DNA of 24,770 nt from AWTP1-13 sp035258605 (GTDB taxonomy: Bacteria; Pseudomonadota; Alphaproteobacteria; Rhizobiales; Hyphomicrobiaceae), in NCBI GenBank assembly GCA_035258605.1, contig DATFXD010000361.1:1-24770 (forward strand), written 5' to 3'. Below are positions 1 through 7,708 of this stretch, one piece after another; within the stretch, counting starts at the first letter, position 1; each line of letters opens with the position of its first letter. A program made the position numbers and the translations under genes. The notes beneath the pieces are model-generated. The model was not told the DNA's origin, did not search any database, and saw only the letters and a list, made by a program, of their open reading frames with translations.

Positions 1-270
1 GTGATCAGGGTTGGCCGCGGCGAAGGCCGCTTCAAATCGATTCGCCTCGAGGTGTCCGGCAACAAGGTCTATATGAACGATCTCAAGGTGATCTACATGA
101 ATGGTGAGCCCGACGATATTCCGGTGCGCTCCGAGATTCGCGCCGGCGGACAGACGCATGCGCTCGATCTTAAGGGCGAGCGCCGTGCCATCAAGGAAAT
201 CCAAATGCAATACCGTTCGCAGCCGAGCTTCAAGGGCGAGGCCACGGTGTGCGTCGACGCGCAATCCTGA
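1..270 (+). CDS. Hypothetical protein, 3' end (DUF2541-like), partial
   Basis: This frame is open from the first base, so the gene probably begins before the window; the GTG at base 1 need not be the real start. The visible 89 residues are rich in beta-strand-type sequence (alternating hydrophobic and charged residues) and end with a Cys-containing strand (ATVCVDAQS). The run VYMNDLKVIYMNGEPDDIP followed by a basic RAGG...LDLKG segment resembles small secreted or periplasmic alphaproteobacterial proteins labelled DUF2541; that is remembered similarity, not a search result. Their function is unknown to me. Any signal peptide would lie upstream and cannot be seen. The gene converges on the lysE-type gene across a strong hairpin. 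Confidence 0.7.
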   Translation: MIRVGRGEGRFKSIRLEVSGNKVYMNDLKVIYMNGEPDDIPVRSEIRAGGQTHALDLKGERRAIKEIQMQYRSQPSFKGEATVCVDAQS

Positions 271-278
271 CCGCTGCC

Positions 279-305
279 GGTAGGCTGGCCTAGAGCCAGC
301 CTGCC
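279..305. terminator. Bidirectional hairpin between convergent genes
   Basis: AGGCTGGC (282-289) and GCCAGCCT (295-302) are perfect complements around a 5-base loop. One T-G wobble and two further G-C pairs extend the stem to 279-305. It lies between two converging stop codons, and the TAG stop of the exporter gene (290-292, minus strand) falls inside the loop. There is no T-tract on either side, so intrinsic strength is uncertain. Confidence 0.6.
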
Positions 306-934
306 AATTCGCGTAGCAACAGCCGCGCGCCGAATGCCACGAACAGGCCGCCGAACACCATCTCCAGCATCGGTCGGTAGCTGGCGTAGAAGCGCCGCGC
401 CGCCGGCTTCTGCATCAGCCAGGCCAGCAGCAGCAGATAGGCGCCGTTGCCAACGATGATGATCGCGACCACGGCCACGCTGGTCGCCGGGTTGGCATTG
501 ATCACGCCGACGCTGGCAAAGATGCTGGCGAGGAAGAACAGCGCCTGCAGGTTCGAGAGCGCCGTCAGCAGCCCGGCAACAAAGCTACCGGCGCCGGCGC
601 CGGGGCCGCCGGCCCAGGCGTCGGCGGCAGACGGCTCCCGGGCGGCGCCGCGCCGCACCAGCCCGGCGCCGACCCAGATCAGGTAGAGGCCGCCCAGCGC
701 GTAGATCGCCAGGCGCACGGACGGCGCGGCGGCAAGCAGCAGGGCCAAGCCCAACAGCGTTGCCAGCGCGTAGCCGGCGATGCCGATCAGGTTGCCGGCA
801 AGGGCCATCACCACATCCCGCCAGCCTCGGGTCAGGGCCAGGTGCACGATCAGCAACGAGTTGACGCCGGGGGTGGGAACGATGGCAAGCCAGAGCAGCG
901 CAAACGCCCACAATAGGTGATAGTCAAGCGACAA
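290..934 (-). CDS. LysE/RhtB family amino-acid exporter
   Basis: Predicted inner-membrane exporter of the LysE/RhtB superfamily, which pumps out amino acids or related metabolites by proton exchange; the substrate cannot be told from sequence. I chose the TTG at 934, giving 214 residues, because AAGGAGG (946-940) lies 5 bases upstream and the protein then begins directly at the first membrane helix. An ATG at 979 would add 15 non-helical residues and has no such site. The family signature near helix 1 is visible as PTPGVNSLL (residues 20-28). About six hydrophobic segments follow, with a charged, Ala/Gly-rich loop around residues 95-115 between helices 3 and 4, as in the family. It is divergent from the alcohol dehydrogenase operon. 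Confidence 0.9.
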   Translation of the reverse strand: MSLDYHLLWAFALLWLAIVPTPGVNSLLIVHLALTRGWRDVVMALAGNLIGIAGYALATLLGLALLLAAAPSVRLAIYALGGLYLIWVGAGLVRRGAAREPSAADAWAGGPGAGAGSFVAGLLTALSNLQALFFLASIFASVGVINANPATSVAVVAIIIVGNGAYLLLLAWLMQKPAARRFYASYRPMLEMVFGGLFVAFGARLLLRELAGWL

Positions 935-965
935 CGCCCCCTCCTTGCCCGATGCCGCGGCAACC

Positions 966-1037
966 GGACCGTCCAGCAAGGGCTCGTCCGCCGCGCCCGC
1001 TTTCTGCTACACTTGCCGATCCCAACAAGGACGGTCC
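966..1037. promoter_or_regulatory. Paired GGACNGTCC palindromes in divergent promoter region
   Basis: GGACCGTCC (966-974) and GGACGGTCC (1029-1037) are each self-complementary 4+1+4 palindromes and are reverse complements of each other. They lie between the divergent exporter and alcohol dehydrogenase starts. The second overlaps the Shine-Dalgarno site AAGGACGG of the dehydrogenase. A -10-like TACACT (1008-1013) lies between them, with no good -35. This could be an operator pair or an mRNA fold, and chance in GC-rich DNA is possible. Confidence 0.35.
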
Positions 1038-1040
1038 GTG

Positions 1041-2090
1041 ATGCTGCGTCAATCCCTCCTCGACTATGCCAAGCCGCTCAGTGCCAGCGAGGTGCCGACC
1101 CCCACGCCCGCCGGTACTGAGGTGCTGCTGCGGGTGAGCCACTGCGGCGTTTGCCACTCCGACATTCATTTGCAGGATGGCTACTTCGACCTTGGCGGCG
1201 GCCAGAAGCTCGATGTGCGCGGCAATCGGCCGATGCCGTTCACCTTGGGCCACGAGATCGCCGGCGTGGTCGAGGCCGTCGGCCCCGAGGCCAAGGGCGT
1301 CGCCAACGGCGAACGCTACGCCGCCTATCCCTGGATCGGCTGCGGTAAATGCGCACTTTGCGCCCGCGGCGATGAGCACATGTGCAATAACCCGCGTGCC
1401 CTCGGCGTCACCGTCGATGGTGGCTATGCGACCCACGTGGTGGTGCCGCACCCGCGCTATTTGCTCAAGGTCGAGGGCATCGCGCCGGAGCTCGCCGGTG
1501 CCTTGATGTGCTCGGGCCTCACCGGCTACGGCGCCATCAAGAAGGCGTTGGGTTTTCTGCGCGCCGGTCCGCTGTTGATCGTCGGGCTCGGCGGTGTCGG
1601 CATGATGGGCCTGCAGTTCGCCCGCGCCCTCACCGATAAGCCAATTTTTGTTGCCGATATCGACGGCAGCAAGCGCACCGCGGCGCTGGCGGCCGGGGCG
1701 GCGGAAGCCTTCGATCCGGCCGATGCCGGCGCGCGCAAGGCGATCGTCAAGGCAACCGGCGGCGGTGTCGGCGCCGCGGTCGATTTCGCCGGCTCCGACA
1801 AGTCGCTCAATTTCGCGCACGGTCCGGTGGCCAAGGGCGGCGCCGTCATCATCGTCGGGCTGATCGGCGGCAGCTTCTCGCTGCCGGTGCCGATGTTTCC
1901 ACTGCGGGCCTTGACCATCATGGGCAGCTATGTCGGCTCGCTCGCGGAGGCGCACGAGATGATCGCGCTGGTCGAGGCCGGCAAGGTGGCGCCGATCCCG
2001 GTCGAGCTGCGCCCGCTGGCGGAAACCAGCCGCGCCCTCGACGACCTGCGCCAGGGCAGGGTATTGGGCCGGGTGGTGATCACGCCATGA
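1041..2090 (+). CDS. Zinc-dependent alcohol dehydrogenase (MDR family)
   Basis: Cytoplasmic NAD(P)-dependent oxidation of an alcohol or reduction of an aldehyde; the substrate is not deducible. The ATG at 1041 follows AAGGACGG with good spacing and gives 349 residues, normal for the family. Catalytic zinc ligands are visible as Cys38 (GVCHSD), His71-Glu72 (GHE) and Cys157 (LMCSG). The structural zinc lobe has Cys101, 104, 107 and 115. The Rossmann nucleotide site is GLGGVG (182-187). All residues needed for a two-zinc medium-chain dehydrogenase are present. It heads a run with the ketopantoate-reductase-like, MoeB-like and HAD genes, with a 31-base gap to the next gene. Whether it shares a pathway with them is unclear. 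Confidence 0.95.
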   Translation: MLRQSLLDYAKPLSASEVPTPTPAGTEVLLRVSHCGVCHSDIHLQDGYFDLGGGQKLDVRGNRPMPFTLGHEIAGVVEAVGPEAKGVANGERYAAYPWIGCGKCALCARGDEHMCNNPRALGVTVDGGYATHVVVPHPRYLLKVEGIAPELAGALMCSGLTGYGAIKKALGFLRAGPLLIVGLGGVGMMGLQFARALTDKPIFVADIDGSKRTAALAAGAAEAFDPADAGARKAIVKATGGGVGAAVDFAGSDKSLNFAHGPVAKGGAVIIVGLIGGSFSLPVPMFPLRALTIMGSYVGSLAEAHEMIALVEAGKVAPIPVELRPLAETSRALDDLRQGRVLGRVVITP

Positions 2091-2121
2091 TGGCGGGCAG
2101 GCCCGATGGCGGGAGACCTCG

Positions 2122-3057
2122 ATGCGACTGGTGGTGATCGGTGCAGGCGGTGTCGGTGGCTATTTTGGCGCGCGCCTCGCGGCCAGCGGCAACGACGTCA
2201 CCTTCGTGGCGCGCGGCGCCCATCTTGAGGCGATGCGTCGCCATGGCTTGCGACTCGACAGCGAGATTGGTGCCCTCAACCTGGCCCCGGTCAAGGTGGT
2301 GGCCTCGGCGAGTGCCGTCACCGCGGCCGATGCCGTCATGTTCGCCGTCAAGTTGCGCGACACCGAAAGCGCGGCGGGCTCGCTGCGGGGGCTGGTCGGC
2401 AACGGTGCCACGGTGTTCACCTTTCAAAACGGTGTCGAGAGTGCGGACCGTCTCGGTCGGGTGCTCGGGCGCCACAACATCGTCGCCGGCGCGGCGCGGA
2501 TCAATGCCCAGATCGCCGCGCCGGGCGTCATCAGGCAGGGCGGCAGCTTCGCCGGGCTCGAGTTCGGCGAAGCCGACAATCGGCCCAGTCCACGCACCGA
2601 GGCCTTGCTCGCGGCCTGCATTGAGGCGGGGATTGCCGCCACCCGTTCGGCGAATATCTCGCGCAGCATCTGGCTGAAGTTCGCCATGCTGGCGCCACTG
2701 GCGGGCTTGACGGCGCTGACGCGCGGGCCGATCGGCCCGGTGCGGGCCAATCCCGACAGCCGGCAGCTGTTGGCGGCGGCGGTCAGCGAGACAATCGCGG
2801 TCGGCATGGCCGAGGACGCCGGTCTCATCGCCGGCGACGTCGCCGCCACCATGGCCGCGATCGATGCCTTGCCCGGCGGCGTGATGGCCTCGATGTGTCA
2901 CGATCTTTTGGCCGGCAAGCCGCTCGAGCTCGCGGGGCTGTCGGGTGCCATCGTGCGGCTGGGGCAGCGCCGCAAGGTGCCGGTGCCAGCGCACACCTTC
3001 ATTGCGCAGGCGTTGGCGCCGTTCGCCGAGGGCACGCAGGAGGTCGCACCGCCATGA
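2122..3057 (+). CDS. Ketopantoate reductase family protein (PanE/ApbA-like)
   Basis: Members of this family reduce 2-dehydropantoate to pantoate with NADPH for coenzyme A synthesis, but many alphaproteobacterial paralogs have other or unknown 2-oxoacid substrates, so I give no symbol. The 311-residue length is normal. The N-terminal dinucleotide site is GAGGVGG (7-13), QNGV (102-105) is the conserved hinge motif, and Lys186 in WLKFAML fits the catalytic lysine. The ATG at 2122 follows a GGGAG site. The stop overlaps the next start as ATGA, implying translational coupling with the MoeB-like gene. The window also encodes CoaBC, a later step of the pathway, but about 11 kb away and on the other strand, so no functional link is implied. 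Confidence 0.9.
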   Translation: MRLVVIGAGGVGGYFGARLAASGNDVTFVARGAHLEAMRRHGLRLDSEIGALNLAPVKVVASASAVTAADAVMFAVKLRDTESAAGSLRGLVGNGATVFTFQNGVESADRLGRVLGRHNIVAGAARINAQIAAPGVIRQGGSFAGLEFGEADNRPSPRTEALLAACIEAGIAATRSANISRSIWLKFAMLAPLAGLTALTRGPIGPVRANPDSRQLLAAAVSETIAVGMAEDAGLIAGDVAATMAAIDALPGGVMASMCHDLLAGKPLELAGLSGAIVRLGQRRKVPVPAHTFIAQALAPFAEGTQEVAPP

Positions 3058-3887
3058 GCCTGAGCCCTGAGGAAATTGAGCGCTACAAGCGGCACCTCGT
3101 CCTCTACGACGTCGGCGGCCAGGGCCAGCAGAAGCTCAAGGCGGCAAGCGTGCTCGTGGTCGGGGCCGGCGGCCTCGGCTCGCCGGCGCTCATGTATCTG
3201 GCGGCGGCCGGCGTCGGCCGGCTCGGCATCATCGATGATGATCGCGTTTCGCTCGACAATTTGCAGCGCCAGATCGTGCACGATAGCCTGACGATCGGCG
3301 CCGCGAAGGTGGCAAGCGCCAAGGCCACGATCGGTCGGCTCAATCCGCACGTTGTGGTCGAGGCCATGGCCGAGCGCCTCACCGCCGCCAATGCGCTCCC
3401 CATCATCTCGCGCTATGACCTGGTGCTCGACGGCTCCGACAACTTCGCCACCCGCTATCTTGTCAGCGACGCCTGCTATCTGGCGAAACGCACCTTGGTG
3501 TTTGCCGCGATCGGCCCGTTCGACGGCTATCTGACCACGCTCAAGCCGCACCAAGCGGCGCCGGATGGCAAGCCGTTCCCCAGCTATCGCTGCATCTTTC
3601 CATCGGCGCCGCCGCCGGGCCTGGTGGCCAATTGCGCCGAAGTCGGCGTGCTCGGGGCGGTCGCCGGCGTGATCGGCACGCTGGCGGCAACTGAGGCCCT
3701 GAAGGAAATCCTGCACATTGGCCAGACCCTGGCCGGGCGGCTCATCATCTACGATGCGCGGTCAACCCGCTTCAGCGAGGTCAAGGTGGCCTGGGACGAG
3801 GCCAACCCGCTCACCGGCAACACGCCGACCATCCGCGACCTCTCCGTGCACACGGCGACCGGCAGTGCTGCGGCCCCGGCCGCCTGA
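3054..3887 (+). CDS. MoeB/ThiF/HesA family adenylyltransferase
   Basis: E1-like enzyme that would adenylate the C-terminal glycine of a ubiquitin-like sulfur carrier (MoaD or ThiS type) for molybdopterin or thiamine synthesis. The ATG at 3054 has AGGAGGT 8 bases upstream and overlaps the previous stop; the product is 277 residues. Visible features are the start motif with Arg13, the ATP site GAGGLGS (37-43), and the Mg-binding LDGSDN (125-130). The zinc tetrad of E. coli MoeB is missing: the first pair reads PSYRC (only Cys180) and the last pair is replaced by NPLT (251-254). No sulfur carrier or other cofactor gene is nearby. moeB, thiF or a paralog cannot be distinguished. Confidence 0.9.
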   Translation: MSLSPEEIERYKRHLVLYDVGGQGQQKLKAASVLVVGAGGLGSPALMYLAAAGVGRLGIIDDDRVSLDNLQRQIVHDSLTIGAAKVASAKATIGRLNPHVVVEAMAERLTAANALPIISRYDLVLDGSDNFATRYLVSDACYLAKRTLVFAAIGPFDGYLTTLKPHQAAPDGKPFPSYRCIFPSAPPPGLVANCAEVGVLGAVAGVIGTLAATEALKEILHIGQTLAGRLIIYDARSTRFSEVKVAWDEANPLTGNTPTIRDLSVHTATGSAAAPAA

Positions 3888-3903
3888 TCGGCCGCAGGAG
3901 GCG

Positions 3904-4620
3904 ATGGTGGCGGTAGCGGCGATTTTGTTCGACAAGGACGGCACCTTGCTCGACTACTGGCTGACCTGGCTGCCGATCAACCGCGAGGTCGCCCTGTTTG
4001 CCGCCGGTGGTGACGCCGAGCTGGCGCGGCGGCTGTTGCGCGCCGCTGGTCAGGACCCGCTGACCGACCGCGTCGCGGCCGGTTCCGCGCTCGCGGCCGG
4101 CAGCGCCGATGACATCGCCGCCGTGTTCGCCGCCGAGCTCGGCGGCGGGGCCGGCGACGGGCTGGCGCAGGGCATCGAGGCGATCTTTCGCCGCGGTGGC
4201 GCCCGCCACGGGCGGCTGGTGCCTGCGGCCAGGGCCACGCTCCTCGAGTTGCGGCGGCGCGGCTATCGGCTGGGGGTCGCAACCAATGATTCGCTTGGCG
4301 GCCTCGAGGCCTCGCTGGGGCCGCATGACATCCTCTCCCTGTTCGAATTCAAGGTCGGCGCCGATTGCGGTTTTGGCGCCAAGCCGGAGCCTGGCATGGT
4401 GTTGGCGTTTTGCGCCGCGCTTGCGGTTTCGGCGGATGCCGTGGCGGTGGTCGGCGATGCCGCACACGACCTCATGATGGGGCGTGCCGCCGGCGTCGGC
4501 CTCACGGTCGGCGTCCTCGGCGGCACCAGTGAGCGCCGGGATCTCGAGCCCTACGCCGATCGGATCATCGATGGCATCGGCGGCCTGTTGCAGCTAGCCG
4601 ATTTCGCGGCGATCGCGTAG
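3904..4620 (+). CDS. HAD superfamily hydrolase, phosphoglycolate-phosphatase-like
   Basis: Cytoplasmic phosphatase of the haloacid dehalogenase superfamily; the substrate is unknown and could be phosphoglycolate or another small phosphate ester. All four HAD motifs are visible: DKDGT with Asp10 and Asp12, Thr127 in VATND, Lys160 in AKPEPG, and Asp185/Asp189 in GDAAHD. A helical cap of about 80 residues between motifs I and II fits the Gph-like class. The start is slightly uncertain: AGGAGG (3896-3901) is only 2 bases from the ATG at 3904 but 5 from the in-frame GTG at 3907, which would remove one residue. It follows the MoeB-like stop by 16 bases and ends the four-gene run. Confidence 0.9.
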   Translation: MVAVAAILFDKDGTLLDYWLTWLPINREVALFAAGGDAELARRLLRAAGQDPLTDRVAAGSALAAGSADDIAAVFAAELGGGAGDGLAQGIEAIFRRGGARHGRLVPAARATLLELRRRGYRLGVATNDSLGGLEASLGPHDILSLFEFKVGADCGFGAKPEPGMVLAFCAALAVSADAVAVVGDAAHDLMMGRAAGVGLTVGVLGGTSERRDLEPYADRIIDGIGGLLQLADFAAIA

Positions 4621-4668
4621 CCGGCCCGGTCGCGGCGGCGCAAACACAAGGGATCAGGCCTGCTAACC

Positions 4669-4704
4669 AACTTGAGTAAGTTCACTGGCGCGCGGATTGG
4701 CGCC
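4669..4704. terminator. Weak hairpins between convergent genes
   Basis: Two small stems lie in the 84-base gap between the HAD gene and the converging hypothetical gene: AACTT-GAGT-AAGTT (4669-4682) and GGCGC (4687-4691) with GCGCC (4700-4704). Neither is followed by a clear T-tract, so the call is tentative. Confidence 0.3.
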
Positions 4705-5838
4705 TCAGGCGCGGCGCCGGATCCGCCACACGAAGGCGGCATCGCCCCAGTCGCGTCGGGCCAGCACCTCCAGCACCAAATGGCGGTCGTGGACCGCAAG
4801 GGCGCCTTCGAGGAGGCCATTCCAGGCTTCGAAGATCGCCGGCGACAGCGGCGCCAGGCCGCGCATCAGGCGCCAGTCGCCGCGCGTGACCACCACGGCG
4901 CCGTCCGGCTCCAGCGCCATCACCGCTCGATCGCCCTCGCCGGCGGCGAGCCGCAGCATAAAGTCAGCGAAGGCATCCGCGCCGCCGGGAGCAACCCTCA
5001 GCAGGGCCGCCGTCTCGCGGTAGTGCTGGGCGCCGATCAGCCGGCCGGTCACGCGCCCAAGGTGGGCGGCCTCGGCCGGGCCGAACAGTTCGGCGAGCCG
5101 CGGCAGACCCGAACGGACGTACTCCATGGCATAGTTGCGCTGCGCCTTGGCCAGCCGATCGGGTGGCCAGTCCCCCGCCGGCAGCCGCGGCGCTGCGGCG
5201 GCATCGAACGGCGGCGGCAGCTCGCCGGGCCGGAACAGCAGCCGCTGCTCGGGCGCCAGCGGCTGCTCGTGCTCGAGGAAGTAGCCGGCGAGACCGTGTT
5301 GGCCATCCGTCGTCTGCGCCGTGCACACGAAGCCCAGCCGGGGATTGCCGAGCGACACGCCGTTCTCGGCGTACCAGCCGCGCAAAAACGCGCGCGACAC
5401 CTCGCTCGGCACGCCGCAGATGCTGGCGCCCGGATAGATCCAGCGCGGCGGCACGAAATTGACCCAGGCCTTGCGATCGCTCTCGCGCATGAATTCGACG
5501 CTGACACCGCCGATGCGATTGGAGAGATAGTGAAAGGCGGCGCAGGCGACGGCGTCGGGCATGCCCTTGAGCCCCAGCTTGTCGAAGCTGGCGAGGAATT
5601 TCTCATGGTGCTGGTGGCGGAACAGCCGAAACACCCATTCCGCCGCGTCGGCGGCGCTGCGGCGCGTCACCAAGGTCAGGATCAGGCCGGTAAAGTAGCT
5701 GTGGTAGAGCCCGCCGGCGGCGGTGAGGGCCGCGCCGTCGACCTCGCCCGGCGGCGGCGGCGCAGTCTCGGCCCGGCTCATGCCGATCGCCTGGGCATGG
5801 CAGCCCTCCTGTTGCATGGACGCCAAGCCGTCGAGCAT
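4705..5838 (-). CDS. Conserved-looking hypothetical protein, 377 residues
   Basis: I cannot name a family with assurance. Coding is supported by an uninterrupted frame, amino-acid usage unlike a GC shadow (well-placed Trp, Tyr, Phe and His), and its position 53 bases behind the dehydrogenase gene on the same strand. There is no signal peptide. An N-terminal helical part contains FRLFRHQHHEKFL, followed by an apparent core with VEFMRESDRKAWV, PPRWIYPG and SLGNPRLGFVCTAQT. His, Cys, Trp and Arg clusters could form an active site, but no known motif is evident. The start is uncertain: ATGs at 5838, 5817 and 5781 are all in frame and none has a good Shine-Dalgarno site at normal distance. A perfect AGGAGGG (5810-5804) precedes a six-codon out-of-frame ORF whose stop overlaps the ATG at 5781. 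Confidence 0.75.
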   Translation of the reverse strand: MLDGLASMQQEGCHAQAIGMSRAETAPPPPGEVDGAALTAAGGLYHSYFTGLILTLVTRRSAADAAEWVFRLFRHQHHEKFLASFDKLGLKGMPDAVACAAFHYLSNRIGGVSVEFMRESDRKAWVNFVPPRWIYPGASICGVPSEVSRAFLRGWYAENGVSLGNPRLGFVCTAQTTDGQHGLAGYFLEHEQPLAPEQRLLFRPGELPPPFDAAAAPRLPAGDWPPDRLAKAQRNYAMEYVRSGLPRLAELFGPAEAAHLGRVTGRLIGAQHYRETAALLRVAPGGADAFADFMLRLAAGEGDRAVMALEPDGAVVVTRGDWRLMRGLAPLSPAIFEAWNGLLEGALAVHDRHLVLEVLARRDWGDAAFVWRIRRRA

Positions 5839-5891
5839 CGCCGCCGTGGCGCCGCGCCCGGGGCCCGCCGCGGCGGCGCCAGCGCCACGGA

Positions 5892-6890
5892 CTAGAACAT
5901 CGCCGCGTGCACGCGGTCGGGCGGGTTGTGGCCGTCGAGAAAGGTCTTGATGTTGATCACCACCTTTTCACCCATGTCGATGCGGCCCTCGATGGTTGCC
6001 GAGCCCATGTGCGGCAGGGCGACCACGTTGTGGTTGGCGAGCAGCTTGGGATTGATGGCGGGCTCATTCTCGAACACGTCGAGGCCGGCGCCGGCGATGT
6101 GGCCGGCCTCGATCAGCCGCGCCAGCTCGTTCTCGTCGATGACCTCGCCGCGCGCGGTGTTGACGATGTAGGCGGTGGGCTTCAACAGCTTGAGGCGGCG
6201 CGCCGACAGCAGGTGATAGGTGGCCGGCGTGTGCGGGCAGTTGACGGACACGATGTCCATGCGGGCCAGCATCTGATCGAGACTGTCCCAGTAGGTGGCC
6301 TCGAGTTCCTGCTCGACGTCGTCGGCGACCCGCCGCCGGTTGTGGTAATGGATCTGCAGGCCGAAGGCCTTGGCCCGGCGCGCCACCGCCTGGCCGATGC
6401 GGCCCATGCCAATGATGCCGAGCCGCTTGCCCCAGATGCGATGGCCGAGCATCCAGGTCGGCGACCAGCCGACCCAGTGCTTGGCCGAGTCCTTGAGCAG
6501 CGCGGTGCCTTCGGCCAGCCGCCGCGGCACCGCCAGCATCAGCGCCATGGTCATGTCGGCGGTGTCCTCGGTCAGCACGCCCGGCGTGTTGGTGACGATA
6601 ATGCCGCGGGCGCGCGCCGTATCGAGATCGACGTTGTCCACGCCAGTGCCGAAATTGGCGATCAGTTTCAGCTGCGGGCCGGCCTGGGAGATCAGCGACC
6701 GGTCGATGCGATCGGTGACGGTGGGAACCAGAACGTGCGCGGTCTTGACGGCATCGGTGAGCTCCGCCTGCGACATCGGCTTGTCGTCGAGATTGAGGCG
6801 GGCATCGAACAGTTCGCGCATCCGCGTCTCCACCACGTCGGGCAGTTTGCGGGTGACGATCACCAGCGGCTTTCTGATCGCTGTCGGCAT
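5892..6890 (-). CDS. D-2-hydroxyacid dehydrogenase, glyoxylate reductase-like
   Basis: NAD(P)H-dependent reduction of a 2-oxoacid such as glyoxylate or hydroxypyruvate to the D-hydroxyacid, in the cytoplasm. The length, 332 residues, is typical. The substrate-binding domain contains NFGTGVDNVD (79-88); the cofactor domain has GMGRIG (161-166). The catalytic triad is visible as Arg247 (NTARGE), Glu276 (ENEP) and His294 (LPHMGSA). HNRRR after the second strand of the Rossmann fold carries basic residues, which in this family often goes with NADPH, but this is only suggestive. An N-terminal Met-Pro-Thr and the lack of a signal fit a soluble enzyme. It is the first gene of a minus-strand pair with the 377-residue protein. 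Confidence 0.93.
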   Translation of the reverse strand: MPTAIRKPLVIVTRKLPDVVETRMRELFDARLNLDDKPMSQAELTDAVKTAHVLVPTVTDRIDRSLISQAGPQLKLIANFGTGVDNVDLDTARARGIIVTNTPGVLTEDTADMTMALMLAVPRRLAEGTALLKDSAKHWVGWSPTWMLGHRIWGKRLGIIGMGRIGQAVARRAKAFGLQIHYHNRRRVADDVEQELEATYWDSLDQMLARMDIVSVNCPHTPATYHLLSARRLKLLKPTAYIVNTARGEVIDENELARLIEAGHIAGAGLDVFENEPAINPKLLANHNVVALPHMGSATIEGRIDMGEKVVINIKTFLDGHNPPDRVHAAMF

Positions 6891-7090
6891 GCGGTGCTCA
6901 CGCGGCTTAAGGGTTGGGGCTCCGACCTCGCGGCAATCACGTCGCCCTGTACTAGCAGATACCGGGCTCGGGACAAGGTGGCGCGAGCCGAGGCCGGCGG
7001 CGGCGCTGGCCTAGACCTCGGAAGGGCTTGATCACGGGCATCAAATCGTGCTTTTGCGCTGGTTAAAGCAAGCCGCGTTGGGGGTTGGCG

Positions 7091-7648
7091 ATGGATCGAG
7101 TGCTCGGCGCCGTGGTCTTGGTCTCAGCGGTACTGGGCGCCGCCTCGGGGCTTGCCGCGCAGCCGGCGGCCGAACCGCAGAGCCTCGGCGCCAGCGGCCT
7201 GGCGCTGCCGCGCTTTGCGAGCCTCAAGTCCGATCGCGTCAACCTGCGCCAGGGGCCCGGCACCGACTATCCGACGGCTTGGATCTTCCGGCGCGCCGGC
7301 CTGCCGGTGGAGATCGTCAAGGAATTCGACAGCTGGCGACAGGTGCGCGACGCGGAGGGAACCACCGGCTGGGTGCTGGGCTCGATGCTAAGCGGCCGGC
7401 GCACCGCCGTGGTGCTCCCCTGGGAGCTGAAGGCGAGCCAGTCGGGGGGCGCCTCGCAACCGGTCTCCGCCGCGCTGCGCGATGATGACAGCGACACGGC
7501 GCGGCCGCTGGCCTATGTCGAGGCCGGCGTGCTTGCCAGCATCATCAGCTGCGATGGGCGCTGGTGCCGGATCTCGGTCAGCGGCTTTCGCGGCTATATC
7601 GAGCAGGTCAAGCTGTGGGGCGCCTACCAGGGCGAAGTGATCAGATAG
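7091..7648 (+). CDS. Exported SH3-domain protein
   Basis: Predicted periplasmic protein of 185 residues. The N-terminus is a signal peptide with a hydrophobic core at residues 4-20 and a likely cleavage after LAA (21-23). Two bacterial SH3-like repeats follow: residues 46-100 contain DRVNLRQGPGTDYP and W-V-L-G ends, and residues 137-175 repeat the pattern with Cys154 and Cys159 flanking the core (SCDGRWCR), perhaps a disulfide. Such domains bind peptidoglycan stems or other ligands, so a cell-wall role is likely but unproven. I chose the ATG at 7091, preceded by GGGGG at 6 bases, over a TTG at 7085. It converges on irr. Confidence 0.88.
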   Translation: MDRVLGAVVLVSAVLGAASGLAAQPAAEPQSLGASGLALPRFASLKSDRVNLRQGPGTDYPTAWIFRRAGLPVEIVKEFDSWRQVRDAEGTTGWVLGSMLSGRRTAVVLPWELKASQSGGASQPVSAALRDDDSDTARPLAYVEAGVLASIISCDGRWCRISVSGFRGYIEQVKLWGAYQGEVIR

Positions 7649-7653
7649 CCACG

Positions 7654-7671
7654 GCCGCCGGTCCGGGCGGC
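7654..7671. terminator. GC hairpin between SH3 gene and irr
   Basis: GCCGCC (7654-7659) pairs with GGCGGC (7666-7671) around a 6-base loop, 6 bases past the SH3-gene stop and in the gap between two convergent stops. No T-tract follows, so terminator activity is an inference from position. Confidence 0.4.
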
Positions 7672-7708
7672 AGACGGGCCGGGATTGTATGGTGCGTCGT
7701 TGCCGGGC

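Noticed and set aside
4672..5895. Plus-strand open frame of 407 codons
   Set aside because: Composition is Arg/Gln/Ala shadow, and the minus-strand frame over the same bases has more natural residue usage and a sensible neighbour.
5907..7031. Plus-strand open frame of 374 codons
   Set aside because: It is antisense to the hydroxyacid dehydrogenase; GC-driven shadow.
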